Part shown: positions 47,001 to 60,499 of the stretch, in pieces
Numbering within the stretch: position 1 is the first letter of the stretch
How the letters are laid out: every line of letters starts with the position of its first letter
Assembly (NCBI GenBank): GCA_037013495.1
Contig: CM072807.1
Coordinates: 9,613,001 to 9,677,000 of the forward strand
Source: Hippophae tibetana
Taxonomy: Eukaryota > Streptophyta > Magnoliopsida > Rosales > Elaeagnaceae
Direction of reading: 5' to 3'
Length of the DNA stretch: 64,000 nt
Position numbers and translations under genes: made by a program
The notes under the pieces: model-generated
What the model saw: only the letters and a program-made list of their open reading frames with translations
What the model was told of the DNA's origin: nothing
Databases searched by the model: none

Positions 47001-50000
47001 TTATTTTATAAAGAAGTATACTATTAATCTTTTTTTTGTTGATGTCATAATAAATGTTCAAAAAATGTGAAATAAAATACATGTGAGAATTAACAATGAC
47101 AAAATAATAAGTTTACTATTAAAAAACTTATTCATTAATAGTTTATATTAGTTAAATTTGATCAAATTTGTTGAAACTAGTCATTATGATCATATTATAC
47201 TAAATTTTACATATTTGAAAACAATAAAACTTCTGGTGTACATTTAAAAATATAATATTTTTGTATATCTTTTTTAAAGCAAATGGTACCATCATACCAA
47301 CCCCAAAAATAAATAACTATGATGTAAGATGATTAGTTGTATTATCTATTTACTTAATTTGGAAATTAAAGAATCTCAAATTAATATGTATGACAATGTC
47401 ATGAAATATCAATGTTAATGAAGATGTTGAAATATAATTTTTACATAAATATTGAAGATTTTATTGTTGTTGATAGAAATTTTAGAAAATAATCATGAAA
47501 ATTACGAAAATTTTATCAAAAATATGAATTTTTTTTATAAAATTTTAAAATAATCAATTACTTATATTTTAAATTAATTTTTATTTAATACTGATATTTT
47601 TAAATACTTAAAATATTTGTATTAATCCATTCAATTAATTAAAATATTATATAGTAAAATATATTTTTCAAAATATTATAGAATAAGTGGTTAAAAAGTT
47701 TGAAATAATTAAGTATATTATTTGAAATTTTTTTTGAATCAAAATGATTATCCAAAAAAAGAAAAAAATGTGAAAAATAAATAAAGAATTAATATTTTTG
47801 ATATTTTAGTGATATTTTAACGATATTTTAAAACAAAATATCTATGATATTCATGAAATTTTAGACAAAAAAATATATTTAAACTACATTTAAGTTACAA
47901 CTATATTTCAGCCATATTTTTACTATATTTAACAATTTTATGACAATTTAATTAAAAAAATATAAATATTATATTTTGATATCAAGATATATAGAAAAAA
48001 CAATTATCCAGATAATATCAAGGATACCATCCATGTTACTATTAAAAGACACTTTTTATCATCTCAACCAAGAGGCAAGAGGTTGAGGTCTTGAAATTTC
48101 TTATATTTATAATATTTGTTTGTGTTATTTTAAAAAAAACTGTTACAATGTGTTGTTTTACATGGCAGGTTAAAATTTCTAATATACTATATAATTTAGT
48201 TATTTATATTTTCAAAATAGTACACTTGAAGATTTATTTTTTCAATTTTGAATTAGAAATTCGAATTTTATTAATTAAATATTTTATTATAATGAAATTT
48301 CTAAAAGTTATAAATATTTCTTTCTATTAAATTAATTTTTTAATTAAAAATTCCATAATATTTACGAGAACTATCATAATAATTACTCAAGATTTTCTAT
48401 CTTCATGTGATCCTGCTAAAACCAGAGCCACAAAATAGATATACAGAGTCAGACAAATCTCCTTACAAATATTGAAAGCCATTGAAATCCAAAAGCATGT
48501 GGGTCTCATTTGAAGTTTTGAACAAAATCATTGTCGATAAATGTTCTGATTTATCTACTTTTATTTTATGACAAGGCAACAACCCAAGTAATTAATTATG
48601 ATTAGATGTTTTAAATAAATTTATTTAAAACATATCTTGTAATAATTTATGACGAAAATAATTGGTCTAAAGAGAAAACGGTCTCTGCAACATTTATTTT
48701 CTTTGTCACCATTTAATCTATAAGTTGTTTAAAAAAAAATGAAATTACATATTTAAATGGATTTTTATTTTTTATTTATTTTTATATATATTTTAAAAAA
48801 ATTATTGTAAAATTTATTTCAATAATTATTCAAATTAAAATTTTATTCACTAAATGCAGTTGAAAATATATATAAAAAAAATCAAAAACTTAAAAATTGA
48901 CCATTAAATAAAATTTAGAAATTAATTATTTATATATGTTACCTTTTAAAATCTGATTGATAAAACTCTCACACAGAGAGTACTAAATATTCTAATTGTA
49001 ATACTTATTAGATTACGCATCATTTGTTCCTTTTGTAAAATTTAAGCATTAGGGAAAAATGTTGTTAAAGTTCTTTAGGTTAAATCTTAAATGAACACTA
49101 ATTATTTACAATAAATTTTTTTATTCCGTTGTTATTGTAAAATAGAACATAAAATGACAAAAAAGTTAAATTTTAGTAAAATTTAACTTTTTATATATTA
49201 TTATTTAACACATGTAATTAAAATATTATTATTTAGTTGATGATAAAATAAAAATAAAAATTAAAGAATGAATAAGACAAAGATAATAACACAATAAAGT
49301 ATTGAGATTATTGTTAAATGATAAAAAATAATAATTAAAATGACAATTTTAATTTATATTAATAAAGTCGTATGCAAATAATGTAATAAATTAAATTAAA
49401 AAATATTTAATTAATTTTGTTATTCCTCTATTATTTTTTTAAAAGCAACATATTATTTCTAAACTATACAACCAAATAACTTAACTTAAGGGACGATGAT
49501 AACCCTTCGTCTTATTTTTAAAAGGAATGGAATTTTGAACATCCTTTAAATTAGACAAATAGTATCATTTAACCCTTCTGTTTATAATATGTGTTTTTAA
49601 TATATTTTTTCAAAAAATGTTAAATAATAACAAAATATTAATATTGTGATAATATTTTAATATTTAATTTTAAATATATATTTTAAAATATTTTTAATAG
49701 ATTTATTTTTACCATTTTTTATCCCCTACGTAACAAATAAATAGCAACCCAAATACTTTATTTTTCCCTAAAATCTTTAATTAATACATTTTATAAAATT
49801 AAAGATATTAAAGTCATTAACTATAAATAAATAAATTAAATAATGCTATTAATATCTAAAAAAACTTCCTTAAAAGACAAATTAAACTTCTAAGAAATGC
49901 CAATTACACTTTTGAAGAACGAGGTTAACTTACATACTCAATTAATTAACTCTTAAAATTAATGCATTCCAAATATAGGCTAGTTAGATATCTAGTAATT

Positions 50001-51109
50001 TTAGTTAGGAATGAATAAATAATTTGAACAATCTTTTTAAATTAAAAAAATTAATCAAATTCATCCGATTTCGATTGAATTGAAATGAAAGTTTTTATAA
50101 TTATATTAGATTCAGATTGAAAAACATATAATCTGTTACGATTCAAATTGACATATTTTATAATCTATTGTATATGATTCGAACCGAATTACTATTAAAT
50201 TATAAATAAATATATATTTTATTTTATAATGTGTTATATTTAAATATTATACATAACATAATTACATTAAATTACTATTTTAGCTTAAAAATAAATATAA
50301 ATATTTATAATAATTTAACATTTATATTGATATACTTCTTATGATTTTGATTTTCTTAGTTGTGATTATAAGTAACAAATTTTGCTACAAATACACCAAT
50401 TTAAAACTTAAATATTGTGTATGTTGTGTTTTATATATGATAATAATTTATAAATTAATTTCAATATCAATATGATTTTATCCAATCTGAAAAAATTCAA
50501 TTTTTTCAGATTCAAATTGATTTGGATTGATTAATCATCGGATTTAGATTTAGATTGAATTTTTTTAAATCTTCTTTAAATAGAATCAAATTCGAATAAG
50601 TAAAAAATAGGTAATTTTGATCCGTTACTTACCCTATAAAGGTTATGATTATTATTTTGTGGTTTTTGTTTAATTTTAATTTTGACATTATATAATAGAA
50701 CTTTAGAGGGAATATATTTGGTTTTTTAAATGCATTACTTTTGGGCTAGGTTAGGGGTTATATGGTACTATTATTTTTAGAAAAAAAAAACTATTAGATG
50801 TGTTTTTAGAGTTAAAAAATACATTTTGTAATTTTTGAAAAAAATTATAAGTTAAATTTGATTTTCTTTCTAAATGTATTTTATTCTAAAAATGATTTTG
50901 ATAATAAAAGCACAATTAATTTTTTTTTTTTGAACAATAACTATTCAAAGGGGAGTTGAGTTTTTTAATTTTTGATAACTTGACGAGAGAGTTATTTATT
51001 GAATTGAAAAAATAATAATTACATTATAGTGATCTCTTTAATAATATTTTTATAAATAAATATTTTCATGAGAGACCATTTAGTTATATCATTAACTATA
51101 CTATTACAA
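47001..51109. other. Long A/T-rich intergenic region
   Basis: About 4.1 kb without any recognisable coding sequence on either strand. Short ORFs here have A/T-driven composition (Ile, Lys, Asn, Phe, Tyr) and no family motifs. The left end of the LINE on the right side lies near 51110, so some of the sequence before it may be the LINE's 3' end. Confidence 0.6.
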
Positions 51110-53114
51110 TGTGAGGAATTTAAATAGTAATACAATGATTGAAAACATGTATAATTGGTGTGATTTCTTTCAAAAATTGTCTTGCTTGCCAAGAAGCATC
51201 ATTTGGGTTACCCTAAAGAAAATCCACTATGTTTTTGTAGTCATTTTTAATAATTATATCTTTAAAGCTCATAGCATTTGCTAAATCAAAAGCTAAGAAA
51301 ACCGTTCTTGCTTCACTTTCTTAGACAAAATATCCTTGTAAATTTTTTGTCCAAATTCCTATGACATTACCGTACCAATCTTTTGCAATTGTTGCCATAG
51401 AAAAATGCCCATATGTAATTGAAGTACCACAATAATGTTGAATTTTCTAAATATTACGTTTATTAGGATTTGCATTCTCACTAGAAGTTGAAATACTGAA
51501 TTCAATGGAGTTCTTAACCAAACATGATTTTCATGAAAATTAGGAGATTCATTTATGAAAATTAGATAATTTCTCCATCTCCAAATTGTAAACATTGTAA
51601 GGATGACTGCTAAAGCGAAATCATGAGAATTATCATTCTTGGATAATATATTAGGAGGGGGGGTTTAGGAATAGAAGGCAAAATGTATGTAGATCTAGAT
51701 CTTTGAAAGGAAACAATTTCACCTCACCTCTTCAAGCATTCCACAAAGCATGAAAGTAATTACGTCTAATAAAGAGATGTTAAGTTGATCCATTTTTAAT
51801 GGCACAAAAGGGGCAAGAAAGGTCTAATTAAGGAATGAATATGATTAAATTTTCAAAACATTTTTCATTAGTCTCCAAAGAAAAACCTTGTACCTTTCAT
51901 GAAGCTTTGTTTTCCATAAGGCTTCACAGACATGATGAGGGCACCCGATAAATTAGGATTTATATAGGTAGAGGAAACAGTAAAAATACCCAACTTATTT
52001 GGAGTCTACATAAATTTATCAATTAAATTTACATTTGAATTCCTAATTCTACTAATAAAATGAAATGAAGTAATATTAAAAATTGATTTTAATGAAGTCC
52101 AGTTCCACTTTTTAAAAGGGGAAACCAAATCACTTACTATGAGATTCTCATTTAAGTCGTCAATGCCTTGTATTCTAATCGGTTTAATATTCCTAATACT
52201 AGCTACCCAAGGATCTTTCAGTGCCTTAATATGTTTACCATTCCCAATTTGAGAAAGAGACCCTCTTGTAGGATTTTTCTTGTACTACAAATACCTTTTC
52301 AAATATAAGAATCATCATTTTTAACCGTAACCTCCATGAAATGAGAATTTTAACAATATTTTGATTTTAATACTTTAACCCAAAGTTTGTATATCTCTGT
52401 AGCCATCATCCTTTCAAGTTTTGAAAGCAGAGCTTAGTTAATATTAGAAAAGGATTTAAATCACGAACCTCCATAAATTTTTGGCAGGCAAAAAGTATTT
52501 TATTTTTAAATTTTTAAATAGTGGAACTTTTTATTATTCATGTTGGAATTCCACCAAAAAAAATTTCACTAAATTATCAGTTTTCTTACAAATAGAAACC
52601 GAGATTTTAAAAGTTCTCATGATTTAAATCGGTAAAGATTGGATTATAGATTTGATTAGAGTTGCTTTCCCAATATGAGATAAAAATTTAGCTTTCTATC
52701 CTTTAATTTTTGAAGTGAGTTTATCAAGATTTTGTTGAATTCTTCTTAAAGAAAAAGTGTATTACCCAAGTAGGAGATATTACTTTCACAAACATTTATT
52801 CTTAGAAGAGAAGATGGTTGTCTTTTAAGGTTAGAAGAAGTATTATTTGAGAAGAATGGATCCGATGTATTGAAATTATGTTCTTGTTCTGACATACTAG
52901 CATAAAGTTGTAAAATTTTAAGTAATTCTACCTTCATGTGAATTTTCTTTTCCAAATAATAAGACATCATCAGCATACAACAAGTGACCTATAAGAATAC
53001 TTTGTCAGGAAATTTTAATACTATGAAGTAACCATATACATTCTGCTTCTATAATCAGTCTTGAAAGAGTCTCTATTGTTAGAATGAATTATTTCGTTGA
53101 AATTGAGTATTTTT

Positions 53115-53221
53115 GTAGTAAATTTTTAATATAAACCCAAAAACTAACTTTTGAGTTAAAATTTTGTTCAAATTTATAAACGATATCGTTGTTTTACTCT
53201 TAATCAATGTAGAACTTGACA
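53115..53221 (-). mobile_element. Solo LTR of the same TRIM family inside the LINE
   Basis: Reading the minus strand from 53221, TGTCAAGTTCTACATTGATT through TTAACTCAAAAGTTAGTTTT to GGGTTTATATT matches the two LTRs of the neighbouring TRIM, with more divergence. It has no primer site or internal part, as expected of a solo LTR. It separates the LRHFL and SRLIIEAE blocks of the LINE reverse transcriptase. The left boundary is approximate. Confidence 0.65.
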
Positions 53222-53896
53222 ATCAATAATTCTAAATTGAGAACTATTTAAAAGTATAAGGTATGATTAAACATTTTATCAAGAAAATGTCTTAATCTTC
53301 CTACTAAATTTTTTGAAATGATTTTATACCAAACATTATAAAGACTAATATGGCTATAGTGAGAGATTGATCTTAGTTAATTTCTCTTTTAGAGAAGAAT
53401 AATTATTATTTCATTAATGTCCTTACTTAAGATTTCAGTCATAAAAATTTCCGGGACAAAATGAATAACCTCACTTCTAACCATTTGCTAATGCATTTTA
53501 TAAAATCTAGCTGTCATACCATCAGGGCAGGGCTTTTTAGATTATGAATGGACCAGATAGCAGCTTTGATTACTTGTTCTTTAGTAATTTACAAATTTGC
53601 AAATTTTCTTTCAAAGTGACAATATATATATAGATGGGAAAATGTGTTCAATAGAAGAGAAATCTTGAATGGAACGAGAGGTAAAAGTGGTTTGAAAATG
53701 TCTTACAATTTCATTAACAATGTAGTGTCTATCAAATAACTATCTTCTATTGTTATCTTGGAAAGGGTAGGCAAATAAAAGAACTTAATTAGTATTCTTA
53801 TCCCTATCTTTTACTCATATTTTTCATAATTTTTATTTATATATAAGATCTTTTCCATGTAAAACATTCTTCCAATTAGGTTTATAGACTTTGAAT

Positions 53897-54215
53897 TTTT
53901 ATAACAAGAAAAAATCCAGGTCTAACTCTGAATTCAAAAGTTAATTTATGAGTTAGAGTTGTCCAGATTTATAAGCAATTATGATGCCTTACTCTTAACC
54001 AATGTGAGACTTAACATCCCCCTCTATATCGACTATAGTCTGGATTTACGGTATAAGGGTCGATGGGAGTACGAAGAAGCCAATAGCCTAACTCTAATAC
54101 CATTTTAGAAACTCAGACCTAAATATGAACCCAAAAACTAACTTGTGAGTTAGAGGATTGCCTAGACTGATAAGCAACATAGGTGCTTTATTCTTAACTA
54201 ATGTGAGACTTAACA
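53897..54215 (-). mobile_element. TRIM (terminal-repeat retrotransposon in miniature) inserted in the LINE
   Basis: On the minus strand: an LTR of about 110 bases from 54215 (TGTTAAGTCTCACATTAGTT) to about 54105, then a primer-binding site TGGTATTAGAGT (54091-54102) related to the initiator-Met tRNA complement, a short spacer of about 65 bases, a purine tract AGAGGGGGA (54017-54025), and a second LTR from 54016 (TGTTAAGTCTCACATTGGTT) to about 53897. Total about 320 bp with no coding capacity, which is the definition of a TRIM. Such elements move only with proteins from other retrotransposons. The LTR copies differ at several positions, so the insertion is not recent. Confidence 0.82.
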
Positions 54216-54420
54216 CAACATTTTTAATTTTTTGTAGTAATTTTTTTTAGCTTCTTTAATAACTTGGTAGCCCAATTTTCCCTCACTAATTTAGTCGAAG
54301 CATGCTTAAGAACTTTTTTGCATCCAGGGTCCCTATTTCATGTTTCAAAGAAACAAAATGGCTTAAGGAATGAGAGTTGTTGGATTCACTTATTTACTTT
54401 TTCAAGGAAATAACTATTGG

Positions 54421-56472
54421 TTTTTGTTTTATATAAATAAATAATAATATTTTTTGAAGATTTTGCTAATATTTTTGAAAAATATTATTGAACAAAGTTA
54501 TATATTCTTTAATATAATCATTCTTTTTCCCCACTTTTTTTATTAATCGTTTTAACTTTTACTAAGAAATTCAATCATAATCATGTTTATTTTTTTTATC
54601 AATAAATAACATTATATATTCACATATTCACACACACAAAATATATATATTGTACTTCACGGCACCAATTAAACCATGTTAATTAATTGAAGTTAAATTA
54701 AGGCAAACACAGAATGTTAATTTGAATCCATTTTAATTAACTACTTTTGTTTGGAAAATGGACCATGGGCAAATTTGAAAGTCTGTTTTTATTTATTTAA
54801 TTAAACCCCAAAAATATCTGTTTGTCAAATAGTTTCCAAAGTTTTGATAAATTAGAATAGCTATAAGAGGAAGCTACTGAACAAATTACTTATTGTTCAC
54901 CGTTATAGTTTCGGTGACACTTCAACATGTCCACTTCATTTCAAGGAAGCTTCCCCATGTTACATGAATGAGAAATTGGGAAAATTGAGAGGCCCACAAT
55001 TCTATGATCAGAAATAGAGTTGGCCTTTGGATTTTATTTATTTCATGAGAGATGAATGTGATGGTCATTTGGCATGTGAAGGCCATGTTACTCTTGGCTC
55101 CAAATTTAATGTAGTAGGTGTCAACGTTGTGTTGCATGCATTTATGTCGTATTTGGTCGCATAGAATAGTGTGTGTTTATATTTGCATTCTCCTATCATT
55201 TTCATATTTTTTTAATATTATAAATGTTATATATTAATAAATATGGATGTGAGAATAAATTTATCCAATCAATTTAGATCGTATAAATAAATAATAATAT
55301 TTAAAAAAAAATAAAAAATAAAAAAAATACATATAAAGATTTAAATAGATATAAAAATTATACTCAGATGATGACAACCAGAAACATAGTAAGGATTAAT
55401 GTACAAAGGGACCATCACACTTAAACTCAATAATAAAAATGAATAACTTTGATATCACTTTTATAGTAAAATTTATAAATTTTTAAATCGGTTTATTATA
55501 AAATAATATGAAAAAAGATATAGTTAATGTTTCATAAATTTATGAATTCTAATGTTTTTGAATATTATATGACAAATATTATATGTCAAATGTGTATTTT
55601 TATCTGATTAAAATAAAAACTCAAAGATACATAAATTAAATTGGAACAAGACTAAATAACATACCTTAACATTTATCCAAATAGTCAAAAAATGTAAGAA
55701 ATTAAACAATATAAATTATATAAGTATGTAAAAAAGTTTAAGTATGTGAAAGAAAAATATATAAGATCAATATTACATTATATAAATAATAATGACTATT
55801 TATATAATTATATATGGTGCAATACGAAATGATTAAATTATATATAAGACAAAGTGTATTATTTTTTTAAAAAAATGCTAGGAAAACAAAACTAAAAAAA
55901 TTTAAGAAAAAATTAAATTGTTAAAACTTGTAATCATAAAAATAACATCCCTTATGTCCCGATCATATATTTTTATTATTAAAAAAAGTTTGACTTATCA
56001 TTTTATATTGAATGTCATCCAATTGGATGTCGTTTAAGTTGATTTGTAGTCATTTAAGCTCATTTAATATTGAATTTCATCCAATTTAATCCTTTCAATA
56101 TTATTGAGGTGTTATTTTTGTTATTATATATAAATTTTAGGTCTTATTTGGTGTAATTTTCTTAAAATTTATGATAAGATATTAAATATTTATTACTTTA
56201 TTAGATTCTAGTTAGTAAAAATTATATAATAATAAAATAAAAGTGAAAAATATACAAAAAAAATGTAAATGAATATGTAATATAACAAAAGGAAAGAAAA
56301 ATAATATTTAAATAATAAACTTAAGAATGGATCCTACTATATATTTTTGTGAAATAAAGAAACATATTTATAAATATAACAAAGGAATAATCTCTATTGA
56401 AAAGTTAAGGAAAGCACATGCCTCATCTCCGTTAAGTGTGCCTCCATGTATGACGACGACATATAAGAAAAA
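54421..56472. other. A/T-rich intergenic DNA
   Basis: No gene recognised. The less A/T-rich block 54880-55140 has a 71-codon ORF on the minus strand but no recognisable motif, so it was not called. The sequence at 56130-56230 (TTATTTGGTGTAATTT...) may be another diverged MITE-like fragment. Confidence 0.55.
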
Positions 56473-58179
56473 TATTGGATTCTTAATATGATATTAGATT
56501 TATATGTAAATAATTATGTGTTGTAGATTGTTATATAAGATTAAGTCTATTTAAAAGTAATATGCTAATTTGAGTTTTAATGTATCTAATAGAGTATGAG
56601 TCTTTAATGTGTAGAAACCTAAGATTAATATCCATTTTAATGATGGACTAATATATATATATATATATAATTATATATATAATAACTATATATATAGTGG
56701 TTATGATCTCTAAATCACATATACATTATTCTTCTTATGTAATAGCTCATCGTCAGAGAGAGCAGAGAAAAAATTAAAGAGTTCTCTAAGAAAAACGTGT
56801 AGATATAAAAGACTAACTACTCAACTACATATTCAAGTATGTTTCTCCATATTTTATCTTTGATTCTTGATGATACAACATGAACATTTCTAGATTATTT
56901 TTAAATGATGATTTTCACTAAAGTTTATTTTGTTCTAGTAAGTGGTATCATAGTCTCTTTATATTGAATCATTATGAACTGAATTTATTTTTTTATCTAT
57001 GATATTTTTGGTGTTTTCAAATCTAATAATTTTGATTTTAGTATTATCATATTTGAAAATAATTGTGTTTGTTTTTCAAAATTGTGGTTTCAAATCTAAG
57101 AATAAATTATAATTATTATTATTTGATCTTAAATTTGATATGTAATTTTTTTGTCATTAAAGATATCTTAAGAAAAATATTTTCAATACTTTTTTATGTT
57201 TAAAATTACTTTTACATTTTTGAATTAAAAAAAAGTGAATAACATCCTTGACCAACGGCAACTGAATTAGATTCATAATTTTTTTATGAATTATTTAAAA
57301 AGAAAGGAAGAAGAAGAAGAAAAAATTTTCTCTGACAACAAAATTAGCCTATACATGCTTAAAAAAAGCATATCAGTTGGGTTGGCGGCAACAGCCATAG
57401 AATTATATAGGTAAGGCTTTCTTTTATATTTTATTAGGGTTCTTTTTGTTGTTACAATTTGGATTTTGTGATTTTATCTAATTTATGGAATTGAAGTTTA
57501 AAAGTAATTGTTTTTAAAGCCCACGAATACTTTATGTGATTAAATTTTTTTTATGGACTTCAAAATATGAATTTTGATTAATATGTTAAAATATAGATAT
57601 GAGTTTTATAAACTAACAAGCTTTGATCTAATAAAAATTGATTGATGTTGATTAACATTTACCGGTGTTGATTTAGATTGATCAACATTGATCTTGATTT
57701 TGACAAAAACAAATTCTATACAATTTAAAATTAAAATATTGATATGTATTATTTATATTTTAAGATAAATTAATTGAAGTAACGTATCGTCAAAGTAATC
57801 ACTCTCTTGAAAATTAATTTATTTTAAAATATAAATAGTTGTGTGCATGTAACTTATGTAAATATTGATCGACCCACATGAAGATTGATATTTAACATAA
57901 TTGCATGTTCACATGTGGTAATAAACACACGATGATTATTTTTTTTTACATGTGAGCAATAATTAAGCCTAAAAGAAGATTTATTGTTCAATATGCTCTT
58001 ATTATCATTGTTTGATTACTACACCAAGATATCACTCACAAGTTAATATATTTTATCCCAAGACAATATTTTTGGAGTGCTTAATATCATGAGATGAAAT
58101 TTACTTTTGTTTGAATTTATTATTTTGGTTTTGAGACTTAAAGAGCTTGTTTTTTTATTTGTTGTTTTTTGAAATCAAC

Positions 58180-59165
58180 TATGAATAGTCCTACTAATAT
58201 TACTACCAACATTAATTCTATTCTTATGCTAAATAGCACCAACTTCAAGTCATGACAAGAGAATCTCTTGATAGTTCTTGAAGTCATAAATTTGGTCCTT
58301 ACGATAAGGGTTAATTCTCATACATTTTTTACAAATAAGAGTAATTTTGTTGAAAATAAGGAAAAGGAAATGTGCGAGAGATCAAATTACATGTGTATAA
58401 TGATTATAAATAAGGTCATTCTAGATGGATTCAGGGGCACAATGTCGGAAAAGATAACTACTATTAAAAATTTCCTTACAGACATTAAAAAGGGGCTTGT
58501 TAAGAACGAAAAAGTTGAAATAGGTAAGCTCTTGACAAGTCCAATTTCATTGAGGTATAAAGGCAAAGGTAATACCAGGAAGTACATTGTGGAGATGTCT
58601 CATTTTGCTTCTAAATTGAGAACACTTAAGTTAGAACTCTTTAAGGACTTGTTGGTATATTTGGTTTTATTATCTCTTCTGACACAATTTAGCTAGTTTA
58701 AGGTGAACTACAACTGTCAGAAAGAGACTTAATCTTTGAATGAGTTCATCTTATACTATGTTCAGGAAGAGAAAAGGTTGAAACAAGATCAAACAGAGAG
58801 TGTTCACTTGGCCTTAACCTCTAAGTACAAGAACAAGGGAAGGAAAGAAACAAGGATAATGAAGCTATATATACGACACCTCAAAATAAACAACAAAAGA
58901 AACTAGATTAGCCAATAGGTATTGGTTGTTTCTTCTGTAGAGCAGAAAGGCATAGGAAGAAGTATTGCATCAAATATCATGCATAACATGCTAAGAAAGG
59001 TATGCTTCTTAATTTGGTTTGTTCTGAGGTTAATTTAATTTTGGTACTTAGACACACATAGTGGATATTAGTGTGTCTATGTAGGGTTGCCTATGTTTCC
59101 GAGAACCAAGTGATGGTAAACGATACATCTATGCGTGCGATGGCAAGACGGTTCAAGTTGAGGTA
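58180..59165 (+). pseudogene. Copia 2 gag and protease remnant
   Basis: The gag region starts near 58180 (MNSPTNITTNINSILMLNST). It continues through an open stretch (58268-58696) with YIVEMSHFASKLRTLKLELF. A CCHC zinc knuckle, CFFCRAERHRKKYC, lies at 58927-58968 with the correct CX2CX4HX4C spacing. A protease-like segment with an LDT-type text (LRHT in this copy) lies at about 59045-59110. Stops and frame changes separate the parts. Confidence 0.75.
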
Positions 59166-59183
59166 ATAAGAAAATTTAGATTA

Positions 59184-60010
59184 TTGTTAAAGACTAAATT
59201 TTATTTGACCTTAATGAGAAGTTTATTGTATCATCTTTTAGACAAAATTTTATTTCTATTTCAACTTTGGAAAAATTTGGTTTATTTTGGTCATTCAAAA
59301 ATGAAAAAAATTAGTTTATTTCACTATTCAAAATTAGTTAGTTTTGGTTCTTTGTCGGGTTATGATAACCTTTATTTAATTGATATGATTACTTCATTTA
59401 AGGAATCACTACAATTAAATATACGAGGTATAAAAAGAAAATTAACTATTAAAAATTCAGTTGTGTTATGGCACAAAAGATTAGGTTATATACTTAGATG
59501 GAGAATAGAACGACTTGTGTGTGACGAAATTTTAGACCCCTTATAGATTTCATAAATTTGATGTTTGTGTTAAATGTATAAAGGGGAAACAACCCAATAA
59601 AAGAAGATTTGAGCCAACAAGATTGTTGCTTGGAATAATCAACAATATTTTATAACGTTTATAGACGTTTTTTTTCTAGATATAGTCATTTATCTCTCAT
59701 TCATGAAAAGTCATAATCATTGGATGTATTCAAAATTTATAAACTTGAAGTTAGGAACCAACTCAACAAAATGATCAAATGTAAGATTTGATCGTGGTGA
59801 TGAGTACTTTGACAGATATAATGGTTCAAATGAACAACATCTAGGATCGTTTGTTAAGTTTTTAAAGGAATGTGATATTGTCCTACATTACACTATATCG
59901 GGTTCACCCATTATGAATGGTGTTGATGAAAGATGAAACATGAGACTTAAGGATATGATGATGAGCATGATTTCTCATTTTATCTTACTAGAATCACTCT
60001 AGGGAAAATT
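59184..60010 (+). pseudogene. Copia 2 integrase remnant
   Basis: VLWHKRLGYILRWRIERLVC and CVKCIKGKQPNKRRFEPTRL are the pre-integrase HHCC zinc-binding region. The integrase core follows, with SLKECDIV-like text and HYTISGSPIMNGVDE and LKDMMMSMISHFILLESL. Several stops interrupt it, including one in place of the codon after VDER. Confidence 0.8.
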
Positions 60011-60499
60011 GCTTAAGACTGACATATATTTCTTTAATAGGGTTTCTACTAAAGCAACAACCAAAACCCGTTATGAAATTTAGACATGTAAATATCCTAT
60101 TTCAAGGCACTTGCATATCTAGGTATATCCAATTGGGACAAAGCATTATAGGCCTAATGAAAATAAACTAGACTTAAGGATGGTGAGTTGTTATTTTATT
60201 GAATGTTTTAAAAAATCCAAGAGGTATAGGTTTTATGATATCACATCTAAGTCAATATTTGAGTAAAAAAATGTCCAATTCCTTAAGGATGCCAAGTTTA
60301 CAAGGGGATATATAGTTAGGGATTTTGTCTTTGAAAGGAATATATTGATATTTCCACAAGTGCTATTGGCATTTATCAAAATCACATTCCTAACTTTGAC
60401 AAGACACAACAAATCAAGAAAATTTCAAAAAACCTTCCATTCAAGAAATTTTTTCAGAAGAACAAATTGTACCATCTCAAGAACTCATGCCATTGAGGA

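Larger units (their letters stand above)
51110..54420 (-). mobile_element. Dead LINE (L1-like non-LTR retrotransposon) with RNase H remnant
   Basis: Reading the minus strand from right to left: a middle region of ORF2 (54230-54400); QVIKAAIWSIHNLK followed by a decayed form of the SPGPDG reverse-transcriptase box (about 53510-53600); YNVWYKIISKNLVGRLRHFL (about 53270-53340); TLSRLIIEAE-like text and HLLYADDVLLFGKE, the catalytic YADD box (52940-52995); NVCESNISYLGN (about 52760-52800); FTIWRWRNYLIFINES (51540-51600); and an RNase H-like segment with SEARTVFLAFDLANAM (51130-51340). Stops and frameshifts are frequent. The upstream ORF1 part was not recognised. Two TRIM-family insertions break it at about 53897-54215 and 53115-53221. 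Confidence 0.8.

Noticed and set aside
54922..55137. 71-codon minus-strand ORF in a less A/T-rich block
   Set aside because: No recognisable motif, no splice partners and no neighbouring coding text.
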